In this document: piece by piece, positions 34,901-42,851 of the stretch
Layout: each line of letters starts with the position of its first letter
How positions within the stretch are numbered: position 1 is the first letter of the stretch
Source of the DNA: Ferruginibacter sp.
GTDB taxonomy: Bacteria > Bacteroidota > Bacteroidia > Chitinophagales > Chitinophagaceae
DNA: 43,792 bases
Direction: 5' to 3'
Assembly (NCBI GenBank): GCA_025352525.1
Contig: JANXTG010000053.1
Coordinates: 1-43,792, forward strand
Made by a program: the position numbers and the translations under genes
Notes under the pieces: model-generated
Databases searched by the model: none
What the model saw: only the letters and a program-made list of their open reading frames with translations
What the model was told of the DNA's origin: nothing

Positions 34901-36749
34901 TCCTCACTTTTATAGTTTTGCAGGAAATTTTACAGCAAAACTAACCGTCACAACTTTTGGAGGTTGTACAGATATTAAAACAAAACAAATGATTGTAAAA
35001 GGGCCACAGGGTTCTTTTACATACAGTCCAACTATAGGCTGTACACCATTAAATTCTTTATTTACCGCAACCACACAATCGAGACTTTCTTTTGTTTGGG
35101 ATTTTAACGATGGTAACACAGCGACTACATCGGATTCTATAGTATCTCATTCATACACATTGCCGGGAATGTATGTCCCTAAAATGATTTTAACTGATTC
35201 AGGAGGTTGTAATGTTCCAATTAACGGATTAGATACCATTAAGGTCAGCGGTGTTATTACTTCATTTTCTGCTGATACTTTAGTAAGGTGTAATAGTGGA
35301 AATGTTGTATTTACCAATACTTCTGCTAGTAATGATGTTATTACAGGTTACCATTGGAATTTTGGCGACGGTGCTACTTCTACAGCTTTGAATCCTACTC
35401 ACTTTTATTCAACCACAGGATTATATTATCCAACATTAATTACTACAACACAAATGGGATGTGTTGATACAATAACTGCTCCCGTTCCTGTCAGAATAGT
35501 CAGAACCCCTCTAATTTCTGCCGCACAATCTCCAAATGGTTGTGTGCCACTAACCATGAATTTTACAGGAAATTTGCTCAATGCAGATACTTCTGCTTTA
35601 AAATGGGAATGGTTTTTTAGTAATGGTAATGTTGCAAAAGGGAAGCAATTATCTCCTATAATATACAATGTAGGAGGATCATACAATTATTCCTTAACAG
35701 TTGCAAACAGCAGTGGGTGTAAGGATACAATTTACAATTCCTTTGAAGTATTTTCTAAACCAATAATTGATGCAGGGGCAGACATAAGTATCTGCCAGGG
35801 GGTTGGTCAATTATTGAGTGCAACAGGTGCTGCTTCTTTAACTTGGTCACCAGCTGCAGGTTTAAGTTGTATTAATTGTTCATCTCCTGTTGCCACACCT
35901 GATTCACTAAAAGATTATACAGTTACCGGAACTTCACCGCAGGGTTGTATTAATACAGATGTGGTAAGGGTTTCAGTAAAATTTCCATTTCAAATGCAGG
36001 GAGGATCAAAAGATACATTGTGTTTAGGTCAATCTGAAATACTTACTGTTTCGGGTGCTGCTAGCTACGTCTGGACGCCTACAACAGGGTTAAGCTCTGC
36101 CACGGGTCCAACTGCAAAAGCTACACCTTTGGTTACTACAAATTATATGGTGATAGGTAAAGATGACAAGAATTGTTTTAGTGATACTGCTTATTTCCCC
36201 GTAAAAGTTTACCCTATACCAACAGTAACAGCGGGAGCAAATAAAACAATTAATGTAGGTCAGACAATAACATTGACACCAACTTTTTCTGCTGATGTTA
36301 CTAATGTAAAATGGTCACCAACCTCATGGCTCGTAAGCAGTGCAATGCCTTCTATTACTGTAAAACCAAATCTTGAAACACAGTATACCGTAAAAGTTTC
36401 TAATTTGGGCGGTTGCTTAGCATCTGCTTCAGTAAATATTTATGTATTGTGTAACGGAGCCAATGTTTTTATACCAAATACCTTTTCTCCAAATGGAGAT
36501 GGAAATAATGATGTTTTTTATCCAAGAGGTACGGGGTTGTTTACAATAAAACAGGCAAGAATTTTTAACCGGTGGGGAGAAGAGGTTTTTGCCCGATATA
36601 GTTTTAAAGCAAACGACGCCAGCTTGGGTTGGGATGGTACTAACAAAGGTCAAAAACTGGGGGTTGATGTGTACGTTTATATGATAGAAATACAATGTGA
36701 TAACAACAGTACTTTGGTTTATAAAGGAAATATAGCTCTTGTAAAATAA
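31944..36749 (+). CDS. Giant PKD-array surface protein with T9SS type B C-terminal domain
   Basis: The 1601-residue protein has a signal peptide (SFVSLFVLITFLSKSQ), then 15 PKD modules in tandem (about residues 30-1300). I counted them by the W-x-FGDG-type motif, e.g. WLWDFGDGNTSTQKNPSHTY, WDWNFGDGSH and YHWNFGDGATSTALNPTHFY. Nearly every module has one Cys near its start (GCAPFTVNF, SCSTPLNVNF) and one near its end (NGCSDT, YGCTDT), which could form one disulfide per module. About 200 residues of Ig-like repeats follow (TWSPAAGLSC, YVWTPTTGLS). The last 90 residues are a type B sorting domain (FIPNTFSPNGDGNND, RIFNRWGEEVF, GWDGTNKGQ). It is likely a long filamentous adhesin or gliding-related protein, with the PorP/SprF gene 100 bp downstream as its partner. 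Confidence 0.93.
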   Translation: MSPQMLIKQISFVSLFVLITFLSKSQLVTKFNGTPLSGCAPFTVNFSDQSTGNPNYWKWDLGNSTVSFLRNPSTIYLNPGIYSVKLVIRNAAGLEDSLTKTQYINVYAKPLTNFSAYPLTGCFPLPVNFTDMSTPGSGTITKWLWDFGDGNTSTQKNPSHTYTASGNYTILLVVINSNGCSKSFTKSNYISINNGVNALFTNSAPSSCSAPQTINFQNQSTGTGMIFYQWLFGDGNTSNLTNPQHTYNSAGNYTVSLIVTNTTGCTDTATHLNSIIIGSVNADFSVPTNICVGNSFTITNTSLPKPLGATWDFGDGTTSTAINPVKTYTAAGMYNVTLVSDFGGCQATKNKSIIVIDKPLAGFSASPLTSCSTPLNVNFLNSSTGSVASEWLFGDGSTSTSATPNHNYISPGNYTVTLISTNSNGCSDTLIKTDYIKIQLPVATINNLPQQGCAPLAVTFGSTVTSSDPVSSYLWNFGNGITSTQANPTYTFTPGNYDIQLIITTTNGCKDTVIVLQGVKAAVKPVPNFSATPRDICAKLPVQFSDLSTGPITTWDWNFGDGSHTNLQNPMHSYADTGLFTITLIVGNNGCFDTLKIPNYIHVKPPIAVFTVVGTCANKFLKIFTDQSIGADSWNWDFGDGTTSTLQNQSHTYASVGTYTVSLTVTNLSTGCDYTKSIQIRVADEQALFTASALEICRNSSTTFNATSIQGTPAIVSYEWNFGDGSTATNNNVIHTYLQTGLYTVTLKITDVNGCMDSIAKNNYIKVVGPTAAFAPATPGSCLNAAVTFNDLSTTYGSHPLSTWYWNYGDGIYDTLSKAPFQHMYSNSGVYSVSLKIKDSFGCTDSTKLNNALIISTPVANYISIDTLSCPGKPVIFQSQSTGNSLTYAWSFGDGGTSTQMNPVHVFSADGNYSINLTVTDVYGCTDTKSISQYIIVNTPVANFTVSDSFTTCPPLIMHFTNSSQHVQSYIWDFGDGGGTSSVLSPPHFYSFAGNFTAKLTVTTFGGCTDIKTKQMIVKGPQGSFTYSPTIGCTPLNSLFTATTQSRLSFVWDFNDGNTATTSDSIVSHSYTLPGMYVPKMILTDSGGCNVPINGLDTIKVSGVITSFSADTLVRCNSGNVVFTNTSASNDVITGYHWNFGDGATSTALNPTHFYSTTGLYYPTLITTTQMGCVDTITAPVPVRIVRTPLISAAQSPNGCVPLTMNFTGNLLNADTSALKWEWFFSNGNVAKGKQLSPIIYNVGGSYNYSLTVANSSGCKDTIYNSFEVFSKPIIDAGADISICQGVGQLLSATGAASLTWSPAAGLSCINCSSPVATPDSLKDYTVTGTSPQGCINTDVVRVSVKFPFQMQGGSKDTLCLGQSEILTVSGAASYVWTPTTGLSSATGPTAKATPLVTTNYMVIGKDDKNCFSDTAYFPVKVYPIPTVTAGANKTINVGQTITLTPTFSADVTNVKWSPTSWLVSSAMPSITVKPNLETQYTVKVSNLGGCLASASVNIYVLCNGANVFIPNTFSPNGDGNNDVFYPRGTGLFTIKQARIFNRWGEEVFARYSFKANDASLGWDGTNKGQKLGVDVYVYMIEIQCDNNSTLVYKGNIALVK

Positions 36750-36852
36750 TATGGTTTTGTGGACAAGTAAAAGAGTTTTATTATAACATAAAAAAACAGA
36801 TTACGTTAAATAGTTGCAACAATACAATCCAAATAATTATATACTAATTATT

Positions 36853-37890
36853 ATGAAAAAATTTATACTGATTTCCCTTCTGAACTCTTTGTTACTTGCA
36901 GGTAATATAGGTTTTGTAGAAGCTCAGGATATACATTTTTCTCAGATTTTTGAAACTCCATTGCTTCGAAATCCTGCATTGGCAGGGCTTTTTTCGGGTG
37001 ATATAAGGGTACAAACCGTTTACAGATCCCAATGGAATAGCGTTACCAATGCTTACAGTACATCATCTGCCAATGTAGAATATAAATTACCCGTAATTAA
37101 AAGTACAGATTATGTAACTATTGGCGGGCAGGTCCTTTACGATAAAGCAGGCACTGTAGACCTTACATCAACCCATATTTTGCCTGCTATCAACTACCAT
37201 AAATCGTTAAGTGCTGCAAGAAGTATGTATTTATCTATGGCCGTTATGGGCGGTTATGTGCAGAGAAGTATTGACAGAAGTAAGATAACGACCAACAGCC
37301 AGTTTAATGGTAATGCTTACGATCCCAACATGGCAACCGGAGAAACATTTTCAAAATCTTCTTATTCTTATTTTGATGGAACCGCAGGCCTAAGTTTTAA
37401 TACTCAGCTTGGCGAAAACACCGATAATAATATGTTCGTTGGTATAGCTTATCATCATTTTAATAAATCAAAAAAAGTCTCTTTTTATAGCGATTACAAA
37501 ATGGAGCTAATGCCGAAATGGGTTGCTTCCGGTGGCTTAAGAATGAGTACAACAGACTATTCTTTTATAACAATTGAAGCAGACTATACAACACAAGGGC
37601 TAAACAGAGAAATTATGGGGGGTGTTATGTATTCTCAAAAATTGGATGATCCTGATAACCCGAAATATATTATACATGGCGGCGCTTACATGAGGTTAAA
37701 CGATGCAATTATTCCTGTTTTAAAAGTAGAATCAAAACCAATTGCAGTTGCTGTTAGTTACGATGTAAATATATCGGGCTTAAAAAAAGTAAGTACTGGC
37801 AGAGGTGGTTTTGAGATCTCATTGATATTCCAGAAATTTTTAGAAAAATACAACAGTAGCAGTGATGCTACAAGATGCCCAAAATTTTAA
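36853..37890 (+). CDS. PorP/SprF-family T9SS outer-membrane protein (copy 2)
   Basis: I start this gene at ATG 36853, giving 345 residues with a clean signal peptide (KKFILISLLNSLLLAGNIGF, ending VEAQ). The TTG start at 36814 in the ORF track would put 13 polar residues in front of it. The mature protein opens with DIHFSQIFETPLLRNPALAG, as in other PorP/SprF proteins, and has alternating barrel strands such as YVTIGGQVLYDKAGT and PKWVASGGLRMST. It ends in RCPKF, parallel to LCPKF in copy 1. It follows the PKD-array gene and probably serves its secretion or attachment. A terminator follows. Confidence 0.93.
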   Translation: MKKFILISLLNSLLLAGNIGFVEAQDIHFSQIFETPLLRNPALAGLFSGDIRVQTVYRSQWNSVTNAYSTSSANVEYKLPVIKSTDYVTIGGQVLYDKAGTVDLTSTHILPAINYHKSLSAARSMYLSMAVMGGYVQRSIDRSKITTNSQFNGNAYDPNMATGETFSKSSYSYFDGTAGLSFNTQLGENTDNNMFVGIAYHHFNKSKKVSFYSDYKMELMPKWVASGGLRMSTTDYSFITIEADYTTQGLNREIMGGVMYSQKLDDPDNPKYIIHGGAYMRLNDAIIPVLKVESKPIAVAVSYDVNISGLKKVSTGRGGFEISLIFQKFLEKYNSSSDATRCPKF

Positions 37891-37922
37891 TTAAGAGTTT
37901 TGTTTTATTGATTGTTTAGATT

Positions 37923-37948
37923 GAGAGCCTACTGGAAAGCAGGCTCTC
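37923..37948 (+). terminator. Probable terminator after the second PorP/SprF gene
   Basis: GAGAGCCT and AGGCTCTC form an 8-bp stem around a 10-nt loop, followed by TTATTTAG. The T-tract is short, so termination may be partial. Confidence 0.65.
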
Positions 37949-37980
37949 TTATTTAGAGTGTTTCAACATCTATTTTTATT

Positions 37981-37988
37981 TATCTTTG
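37981..37988 (+). promoter_or_regulatory. Candidate -7 promoter box (TATCTTTG) for the peroxiredoxin gene
   Basis: TATCTTTG fits TAnnTTTG exactly and lies 15 bp before ATG 38004. The TTG that the ORF track uses as a start (37986) is the last part of this box. That argues for ATG 38004 as the true start. Confidence 0.5.
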
Positions 37989-38003
37989 AAAATAAAATCC
38001 GAT

Positions 38004-38480
38004 ATGTCTATAACTATAGGAGCTAAAGCACCTGATTTCTTACTTTACGATTCAGATAAAAACAAAGTAACTCTTAGTGATTTTAAAGGCAAGAAAAATG
38101 TTCTGCTGCTTTTTTTCCCAATGGCATTTACCGGCACCTGTACAGATGAACTTTGTGCCGTAAGAGATGATATTGCTACATACAGCAATGCCAATGCGCA
38201 TGTCTTAGGCATTTCGGTAGATTCTGTTTTTACGTTAGCAAAATACAAAGAAGAGCAGAGCTATAATTTTCCACTGCTAAGCGATTTTAATAAAGAAGTA
38301 TCTACTGCTTACGAAACAATTTATGAATCCTTTACACCCATGAATATGAAAGGAGTAGGTAAAAGATCTGCATTTATAATAGATAAAGAAGGTTTCGTAC
38401 AATACAAAGAAGTGCTTGAAAATGCAGGTGATCTGCCTAATTTCATTTTTATCAACAACAAACTGGAAAGTTTAGGTTAA
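38004..38480 (+). CDS. Peroxiredoxin (AhpC/TSA family, AhpE-like)
   Basis: The 158-residue thiol peroxidase reduces hydrogen peroxide or organic peroxides. The peroxidatic Cys is in FFPMAFTGTCTDELCAVRDD (PxxxTxxC motif); a second Cys three residues on could be the resolving Cys of an atypical enzyme. The rest of the thioredoxin-like fold is present (FLLYDSDKNKVTLSDFKGKK, LGISVDSVFTLAKYKEEQSY, AFIIDKEGFVQY). The start at ATG 38004 is preferred over the TTG at 37986, which lies inside the promoter box. No signal peptide, so it is cytoplasmic. It is a single-gene unit. Confidence 0.94.
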   Translation: MSITIGAKAPDFLLYDSDKNKVTLSDFKGKKNVLLLFFPMAFTGTCTDELCAVRDDIATYSNANAHVLGISVDSVFTLAKYKEEQSYNFPLLSDFNKEVSTAYETIYESFTPMNMKGVGKRSAFIIDKEGFVQYKEVLENAGDLPNFIFINNKLESLG

Positions 38481-38578
38481 TCTCAAAATAGATTGTTTGA
38501 AATTTAAATAATAAATAACAATGTTAAACGTTTTAATTTTTTAATACTCTTTTAAATCATTTTACTATTTTTACGTAG

Positions 38579-38929
38579 TTGAAACAAATACTTTTCATAC
38601 TAATATTAATTATTGGAATAAAATTTACATCTTTTGCACAAAACAGAACCTTCAGTGATGAAGTTGGCGTTCAAACAAAATTTATAAAATCCTACCCCAA
38701 TCCTGCCTCTTCGGTGGTCAATTTTGAGTTTCAAAAAGGGTACAACAAATCATATTCTATACAGGTATTAAATTCCATTGGAAAAAAAATATTTGAAGCC
38801 AAGAATATTTCTTCATTGCTTTCTATAAATTTAAAAGAAGAAAAATTTTATAGGGGTATATACATTTACCAATTGATAGATAGAAACGGTATTGTTATTG
38901 AATCTGGAAAAATACTTGTCGTTAATTAA
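38579..38929 (+). CDS. Small exported protein consisting almost only of a T9SS type A sorting domain
   Basis: The 116-residue protein has a signal peptide (MKQILFILILIIGIKFTSFA), about 15 residues of spacer (NRTFSDEVGVQTKF), and then a complete type A Por-secretion tail: SYPNPASSVVNFEF, SYSIQVLNSIGKKIFEAKN and FYRGIYIYQLIDRNG. No passenger domain is present. It starts at TTG; the ORF contains no other Met to serve as start. It stands between the peroxiredoxin and grpE and seems to be its own transcription unit. It may be a real mini-cargo, a relic of a larger secreted protein, or a competitor for the T9SS. The intact signal peptide and tail speak against simple decay. Confidence 0.82.
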   Translation: MKQILFILILIIGIKFTSFAQNRTFSDEVGVQTKFIKSYPNPASSVVNFEFQKGYNKSYSIQVLNSIGKKIFEAKNISSLLSINLKEEKFYRGIYIYQLIDRNGIVIESGKILVVN

Positions 38930-39031
38930 TTCCCCAATTTTTTATTTATTGATGTCAATTTGACTGAAAACTTGCATTGGCAAAATGTTTGACTGTTGTA
39001 CATTTGAATACATTTAAACATAAAATTACTT

Positions 39032-39589
39032 ATGCAGGATACAGAAAAAATAATTCCTATTGCAGAAGAGCAAATAGATATAAATTCAGTCGCTGATATA
39101 CCGGGAAATACCCATTTAAGCAATCCTGAAAGTGTTACAGAAAATATTTCCGAAAAATTAGAGGTAGAAGTTCAGGAACAAAAAGATAAATATTTACGTC
39201 TTTTTGCTGAATTTGATAATTACAAACGTCGAACAGCCAAAGAACGTTTAGAGTTGATGCAAACTGCAGGTAAAGAAATGGCAATATCCTTATTAGATGT
39301 TGCCGACGATATGGATAGGGCAGAAAAGCAAATTGCTAACGACGATGATGTGACCCATGTAAGAGAAGGAGTACAATTGGTCTTTAATAAATTACGATCG
39401 CTACTGCAACAAAAAGGTATTGTTGCAATGATTAGTCTTGACTCTGATTTTGATGTAGAAAAGCATGAAGCAGTAACTGAAATACCTGCGGGAGAAGAAA
39501 AGACAGGTAAGGTCGTAGATGAGTTGCAAAAAGGTTATTACATGAATGATAAACTCATTCGATTTGCAAAAGTTGTAGTGGGAAAATAA
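39032..39589 (+). CDS. grpE: GrpE nucleotide-exchange factor
   Basis: The 185-residue protein releases ADP from DnaK. It has an acidic, probably disordered N-terminus (about 1-50), then a coiled coil leading into the family core KYLRLFAEFDNYKRRTAKER, and the C-terminal beta-domain with DSDFDVEKHEAVTEIPAGEE and KTGKVVDELQKGYYMNDKLI RFAKVVVGK. The length is normal. dnaJ follows 97 bp downstream, so the two co-chaperones are probably one operon; dnaK is not in the window. Confidence 0.96.
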   Translation: MQDTEKIIPIAEEQIDINSVADIPGNTHLSNPESVTENISEKLEVEVQEQKDKYLRLFAEFDNYKRRTAKERLELMQTAGKEMAISLLDVADDMDRAEKQIANDDDVTHVREGVQLVFNKLRSLLQQKGIVAMISLDSDFDVEKHEAVTEIPAGEEKTGKVVDELQKGYYMNDKLIRFAKVVVGK

Positions 39590-39686
39590 TACGCAATTGG
39601 GCATATTTGCTATGAAGCAACAAAGCCTTTATAATTAAATACTTTGCACATTTGCATTTTTGTAAAATGGCATATTACCAAGTTTT

Positions 39687-40856
39687 ATGAAGAGAGATTA
39701 TTATGAAATACTTGGCGTACAAAAAGGCGCCTCGCAAGATGAAATTAAGAAAGCATATCGCAAAACGGCTATGCAGTTTCACCCCGACCGTAACCCTGGC
39801 GACAAAGCCGCTGAAGATAAATTCAAAGAAGCAGCGGAAGCTTATGAAATATTAAATGATTCCGATAAAAAAGCACAGTACGACCGCTTTGGCCATAATG
39901 CATTTGCCGGAGGCAGAGGCGGCTCTCAAGGTTTTGGTGGCATGAACATGGATGATATCTTTAGCCAGTTCGGCGATATTTTTGGTGGTGGCGGTGGCAA
40001 TGATGAAGGGTTTGGTAGTTTTTTTGGTGGAGGAAGACGAGGCAGCGGCGGCAACAGCCGTGGCACAAGAGGCAGTAATCTAAGGGTGAAAATGAAATTA
40101 TCCTACGAAGAAATTGCAAAGGGAGTAACTAAAACAATTAAAGTAAAAAAGTACGTAAAATGTACTACCTGCACTGGCTCCGGTGCAAAAGATAAAAACA
40201 GCATGCAAACCTGTGGCACTTGTGGCGGCAGTGGCCAGGTGCGGAAAGTACAAAATACTTTTTTAGGGCAAATGCAAACCGTAACAACCTGCCCATCGTG
40301 CAGCGGCGAAGGCAGTACCATAACGGCAAAATGTGCACCCTGCAAAGGCGAAGGACGGGTATATGATGAAGAAACCGTAACGGTTGATATTCCTGCAGGC
40401 GTACAGGAAGGAATGCAGCTAAGCGTTTCGGCCAGAGGTAATGCAGGAGAACGTGGAGGTTCAGCAGGAGATTTAATTGTACTTATTGAAGAAGAAGCGC
40501 ACCAGCACCTTACCCGAGAAGGTTTAAATGTTGGGTTTGATTTGCACATCACATTCCCCGATGCAGTATTTGGGACACAGGTAGAAGTGCCAACTATTGA
40601 CGGAAGAGCAAAAATAAAAGTACCGCCAGGCACACAAAGCGGTAAGATTTTTAGATTAAAAGGCAAAGGGTTTCCTAATGTGAACAGTTATGAAAAAGGC
40701 GATCAGTTGATACAGGTAAATATTTGGACACCACAAAATATAAGTAACGAAGAAAAAGAAGCACTTGAAAAAATGCACAATTCTAAAAACTTTACACCAA
40801 ACCCTGAAAAAAGTGACAAGTCATTTTTTGACAAAGTGAGAGAGGTGTTCAGTTAA
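39687..40856 (+). CDS. dnaJ: Chaperone DnaJ
   Basis: The 389-residue protein is a complete type I J-protein that stimulates DnaK ATPase and delivers clients. Domains in order: J-domain with the HPD motif ([12 protein letters not shown], about residue 31), a long Gly/Phe-rich region ([13 protein letters not shown] to about 120), the zinc-finger region with four CxxCxGxG repeats ([32 protein letters not shown]), and the C-terminal substrate-binding domains ([20 protein letters not shown]). It is probably co-transcribed with grpE. A terminator follows 25 bp downstream. Confidence 0.97.
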   Translation: MKRDYYEILGVQKGASQDEIKKAYRKTAMQFHPDRNPGDKAAEDKFKEAAEAYEILNDSDKKAQYDRFGHNAFAGGRGGSQGFGGMNMDDIFSQFGDIFGGGGGNDEGFGSFFGGGRRGSGGNSRGTRGSNLRVKMKLSYEEIAKGVTKTIKVKKYVKCTTCTGSGAKDKNSMQTCGTCGGSGQVRKVQNTFLGQMQTVTTCPSCSGEGSTITAKCAPCKGEGRVYDEETVTVDIPAGVQEGMQLSVSARGNAGERGGSAGDLIVLIEEEAHQHLTREGLNVGFDLHITFPDAVFGTQVEVPTIDGRAKIKVPPGTQSGKIFRLKGKGFPNVNSYEKGDQLIQVNIWTPQNISNEEKEALEKMHNSKNFTPNPEKSDKSFFDKVREVFS

Positions 40857-40881
40857 GAATTTTATTAAAATTATAATTTAT

Positions 40882-40907
40882 AAATGCCTGCAGTTTTGCG
40901 GGCATTT
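40882..40907 (+). terminator. Rho-independent terminator after dnaJ
   Basis: AAATGCCTGC pairs with GCGGGCATTT (10 bp, one G-U pair) around the loop AGTTTT, followed by ATTTTTTGG. It ends the grpE-dnaJ unit. Confidence 0.88.
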
Positions 40908-40968
40908 ATTTTTTGGGGCTGTATAATTTATAAATCAATTAAGCATTTGTTCGTTGCCCGCCTGCAAT

Positions 40969-40993
40969 GTTTTTGCCTAAAGGCAGCAAAAAC
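40969..40993. other. Inverted repeat in the dnaJ-recN intergenic region
   Basis: GTTTTTGC and GCAAAAAC form an 8-bp stem around CTAAAGGCA. An alternative inner stem TGCC/GGCA is also possible. The surrounding 240 bp have no gene. A second terminator, a small leader structure or an operator are all possible. Confidence 0.35.
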
Positions 40994-41148
40994 GATTTAC
41001 GGCTAAGCAACGCAGCCCTTCATCTGTAAAACCTTTATCAACTTTTATTGCGTAATAGATTTTCTTAACACAATAATTAAATCACTTAAACAAAATCAAT
41101 TATCTACCATGCTGCGAGTTCATTTTTCGTTAATTTGCCCTTACAATT

Positions 41149-42801
41149 ATGCTTCAAAAATTACGAATACTTAACTACGCTATTATTGATGAACTAACGA
41201 TCAGTTTTTCTAAAAAACTGAATATTATTACAGGCGAAACCGGCGCAGGTAAAAGCATACTTATGGGTGCGCTTGATCTTGTATTGGGTAAACGGGCAGA
41301 TACTGCAATTTTAAAAGAGAAAGATAAAAAATGTATTGTAGAAGCCACATTTGTTGTAAAAAATAATGAAGCCATTCAGCTATTTTTTGTAGAAAATGAT
41401 CTTGATAAAGAGGAGGAGATTTTAATAAGAAGAGAGATTGCAGCCAATGGTAAAAGCAGAAGTTTTGTAAATGATACACCGGTAAATCTTTCACAATTAA
41501 AAGAGTTAACCGCAAACCTTGTAGATCTGCACCGACAGTTTGATACGCAGGAAATTGGTTCGGAAAATTTCCAGAGAGAAGTGATGGATGCACTTGCAGA
41601 TAACGCACTATTACTTGCGCAATTAAAAACTGTTTATGGAAAATACAGTACCGTAAAAAATGAATTGGAAGCCTTACATGTGCAACAAACGAATGCAGAC
41701 AAGGAAGCTGATTACAACAAATTTTTACTGGAAGAATTTACAGAAATTAACCTGAAAGAAAATGAGTTGGAAGATCTCGATACTGAAATAAAATTTCTCA
41801 GCAATGCAGAAAATATAAAAATGCAGTTGGGTGCTGTATATGGTTTTCTTTCTGGTGGCGAAGAACCCGTTGTACAAAATTTAAAATCTTTCTCGCAAAA
41901 ACTCTCTGGTTTAAAAGAATTTCATACAGCTATTGAAGACCTGCAAAAAAGATTGATTAGTGCACAGCTGGAAATACAGGATGTTGCAGACGAACTGGAA
42001 AGAATAGACGACGAAATTGTATATGATGCAGAACGTATAAATGCAGTAAATGAAAGGGTTTCTGCCGGATATAAATTATTAAAAAAGCATGGCGTTATAA
42101 ATACTGCACAGCTTTTAGAAATACAGGAAACACTGCAACAAAAACTGGATGCTGTTTTTAATATTACAAATGCCATTGAAAAGGCAGATAAAGAAAGTAA
42201 AAAACTATTTGACGAAGCAACAGTGCTTGCAGTTAAAATTAATGCTAATAGAGTTGCTCAGGTAAAACCATTTGTGCTTAAAGTAAATGATTTGCTTACT
42301 CAGGTTGGTATGCCGAATGCACAAATAAAAATTGCCATAAATTCTGTTGCACTTTCTGCAAATGGAACTGATGAAATAAACTTTTTATTTGATGCAAATA
42401 AAACGAATCGTTTTGAACCTTTGCATAAAGTAGCAAGTGGCGGAGAGTTAAGCAGATTGATGCTTTCGGTTAAATCGTTGGTAGCAAAAAAACTAGAATT
42501 ACCTGTGCTTATATTTGATGAAATAGATACCGGAATAAGCGGTGAAGCTGCTAAGCAGGTTGGTTTCATTATGAAAGAACTTTCCGGGTCGCACCAATTA
42601 ATTGCCATAACCCACCAGCCTCAAATTGCAGCAAAAGCAAATGCGCATTATTTTGTTTACAAACAAATTGTAAAAGATACCATCCAAACATCGGTACGTC
42701 TTTTAAATGAAGATGAAAGAATTGTAGCCATTGCACAAATGCTGAGCGGCGAAAAACCTACCGCTGCAGCTTTGGAGAATGCAAAGGAAATGATGAACTA
42801 A
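41149..42801 (+). CDS. recN: DNA repair protein RecN
   Basis: RecN is an SMC-like ATPase that gathers and holds DNA ends during double-strand break repair. The 550-residue protein has an N-terminal head (LRILNYAIIDELTISFSKKL) with Walker A GETGAGKSILMGAL, a central coiled-coil section (about 150-380), and the C-terminal head with the ABC signature VASGGELSRLMLSVKSLV and Walker B LPVLIFDEIDTGISGEAAKQ. The end, AITHQPQIAAKANAHYFVYK, is also characteristic. The length matches the family. It has its own intergenic region upstream; the TTAATTTG at about 41129 resembles a -7 box. Confidence 0.97.
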   Translation: MLQKLRILNYAIIDELTISFSKKLNIITGETGAGKSILMGALDLVLGKRADTAILKEKDKKCIVEATFVVKNNEAIQLFFVENDLDKEEEILIRREIAANGKSRSFVNDTPVNLSQLKELTANLVDLHRQFDTQEIGSENFQREVMDALADNALLLAQLKTVYGKYSTVKNELEALHVQQTNADKEADYNKFLLEEFTEINLKENELEDLDTEIKFLSNAENIKMQLGAVYGFLSGGEEPVVQNLKSFSQKLSGLKEFHTAIEDLQKRLISAQLEIQDVADELERIDDEIVYDAERINAVNERVSAGYKLLKKHGVINTAQLLEIQETLQQKLDAVFNITNAIEKADKESKKLFDEATVLAVKINANRVAQVKPFVLKVNDLLTQVGMPNAQIKIAINSVALSANGTDEINFLFDANKTNRFEPLHKVASGGELSRLMLSVKSLVAKKLELPVLIFDEIDTGISGEAAKQVGFIMKELSGSHQLIAITHQPQIAAKANAHYFVYKQIVKDTIQTSVRLLNEDERIVAIAQMLSGEKPTAAALENAKEMMN

Positions 42802-42851
42802 AATGACGCAGGTTTTGTTTTAAGTTGAAAAATGATATGTTGCCCAAGCGC

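Noticed and set aside
31944-36749. Possible tandem DNA repeat in the PKD-array gene.
   Set aside because: The modules are similar in protein motifs but diverged in nucleotide sequence; it is a protein repeat array, not a DNA satellite.
36814-36852. TTG start of the second PorP/SprF ORF.
   Set aside because: ATG 36853 begins a standard signal peptide; the extra 13 residues are polar and not family-like.
37986-38003. TTG start for the peroxiredoxin.
   Set aside because: The TTG is part of the TATCTTTG promoter box and would lie upstream of the expected transcription start.
40103-40666. 187-residue minus-strand ORF.
   Set aside because: It is the antisense shadow of dnaJ, with no features of its own.
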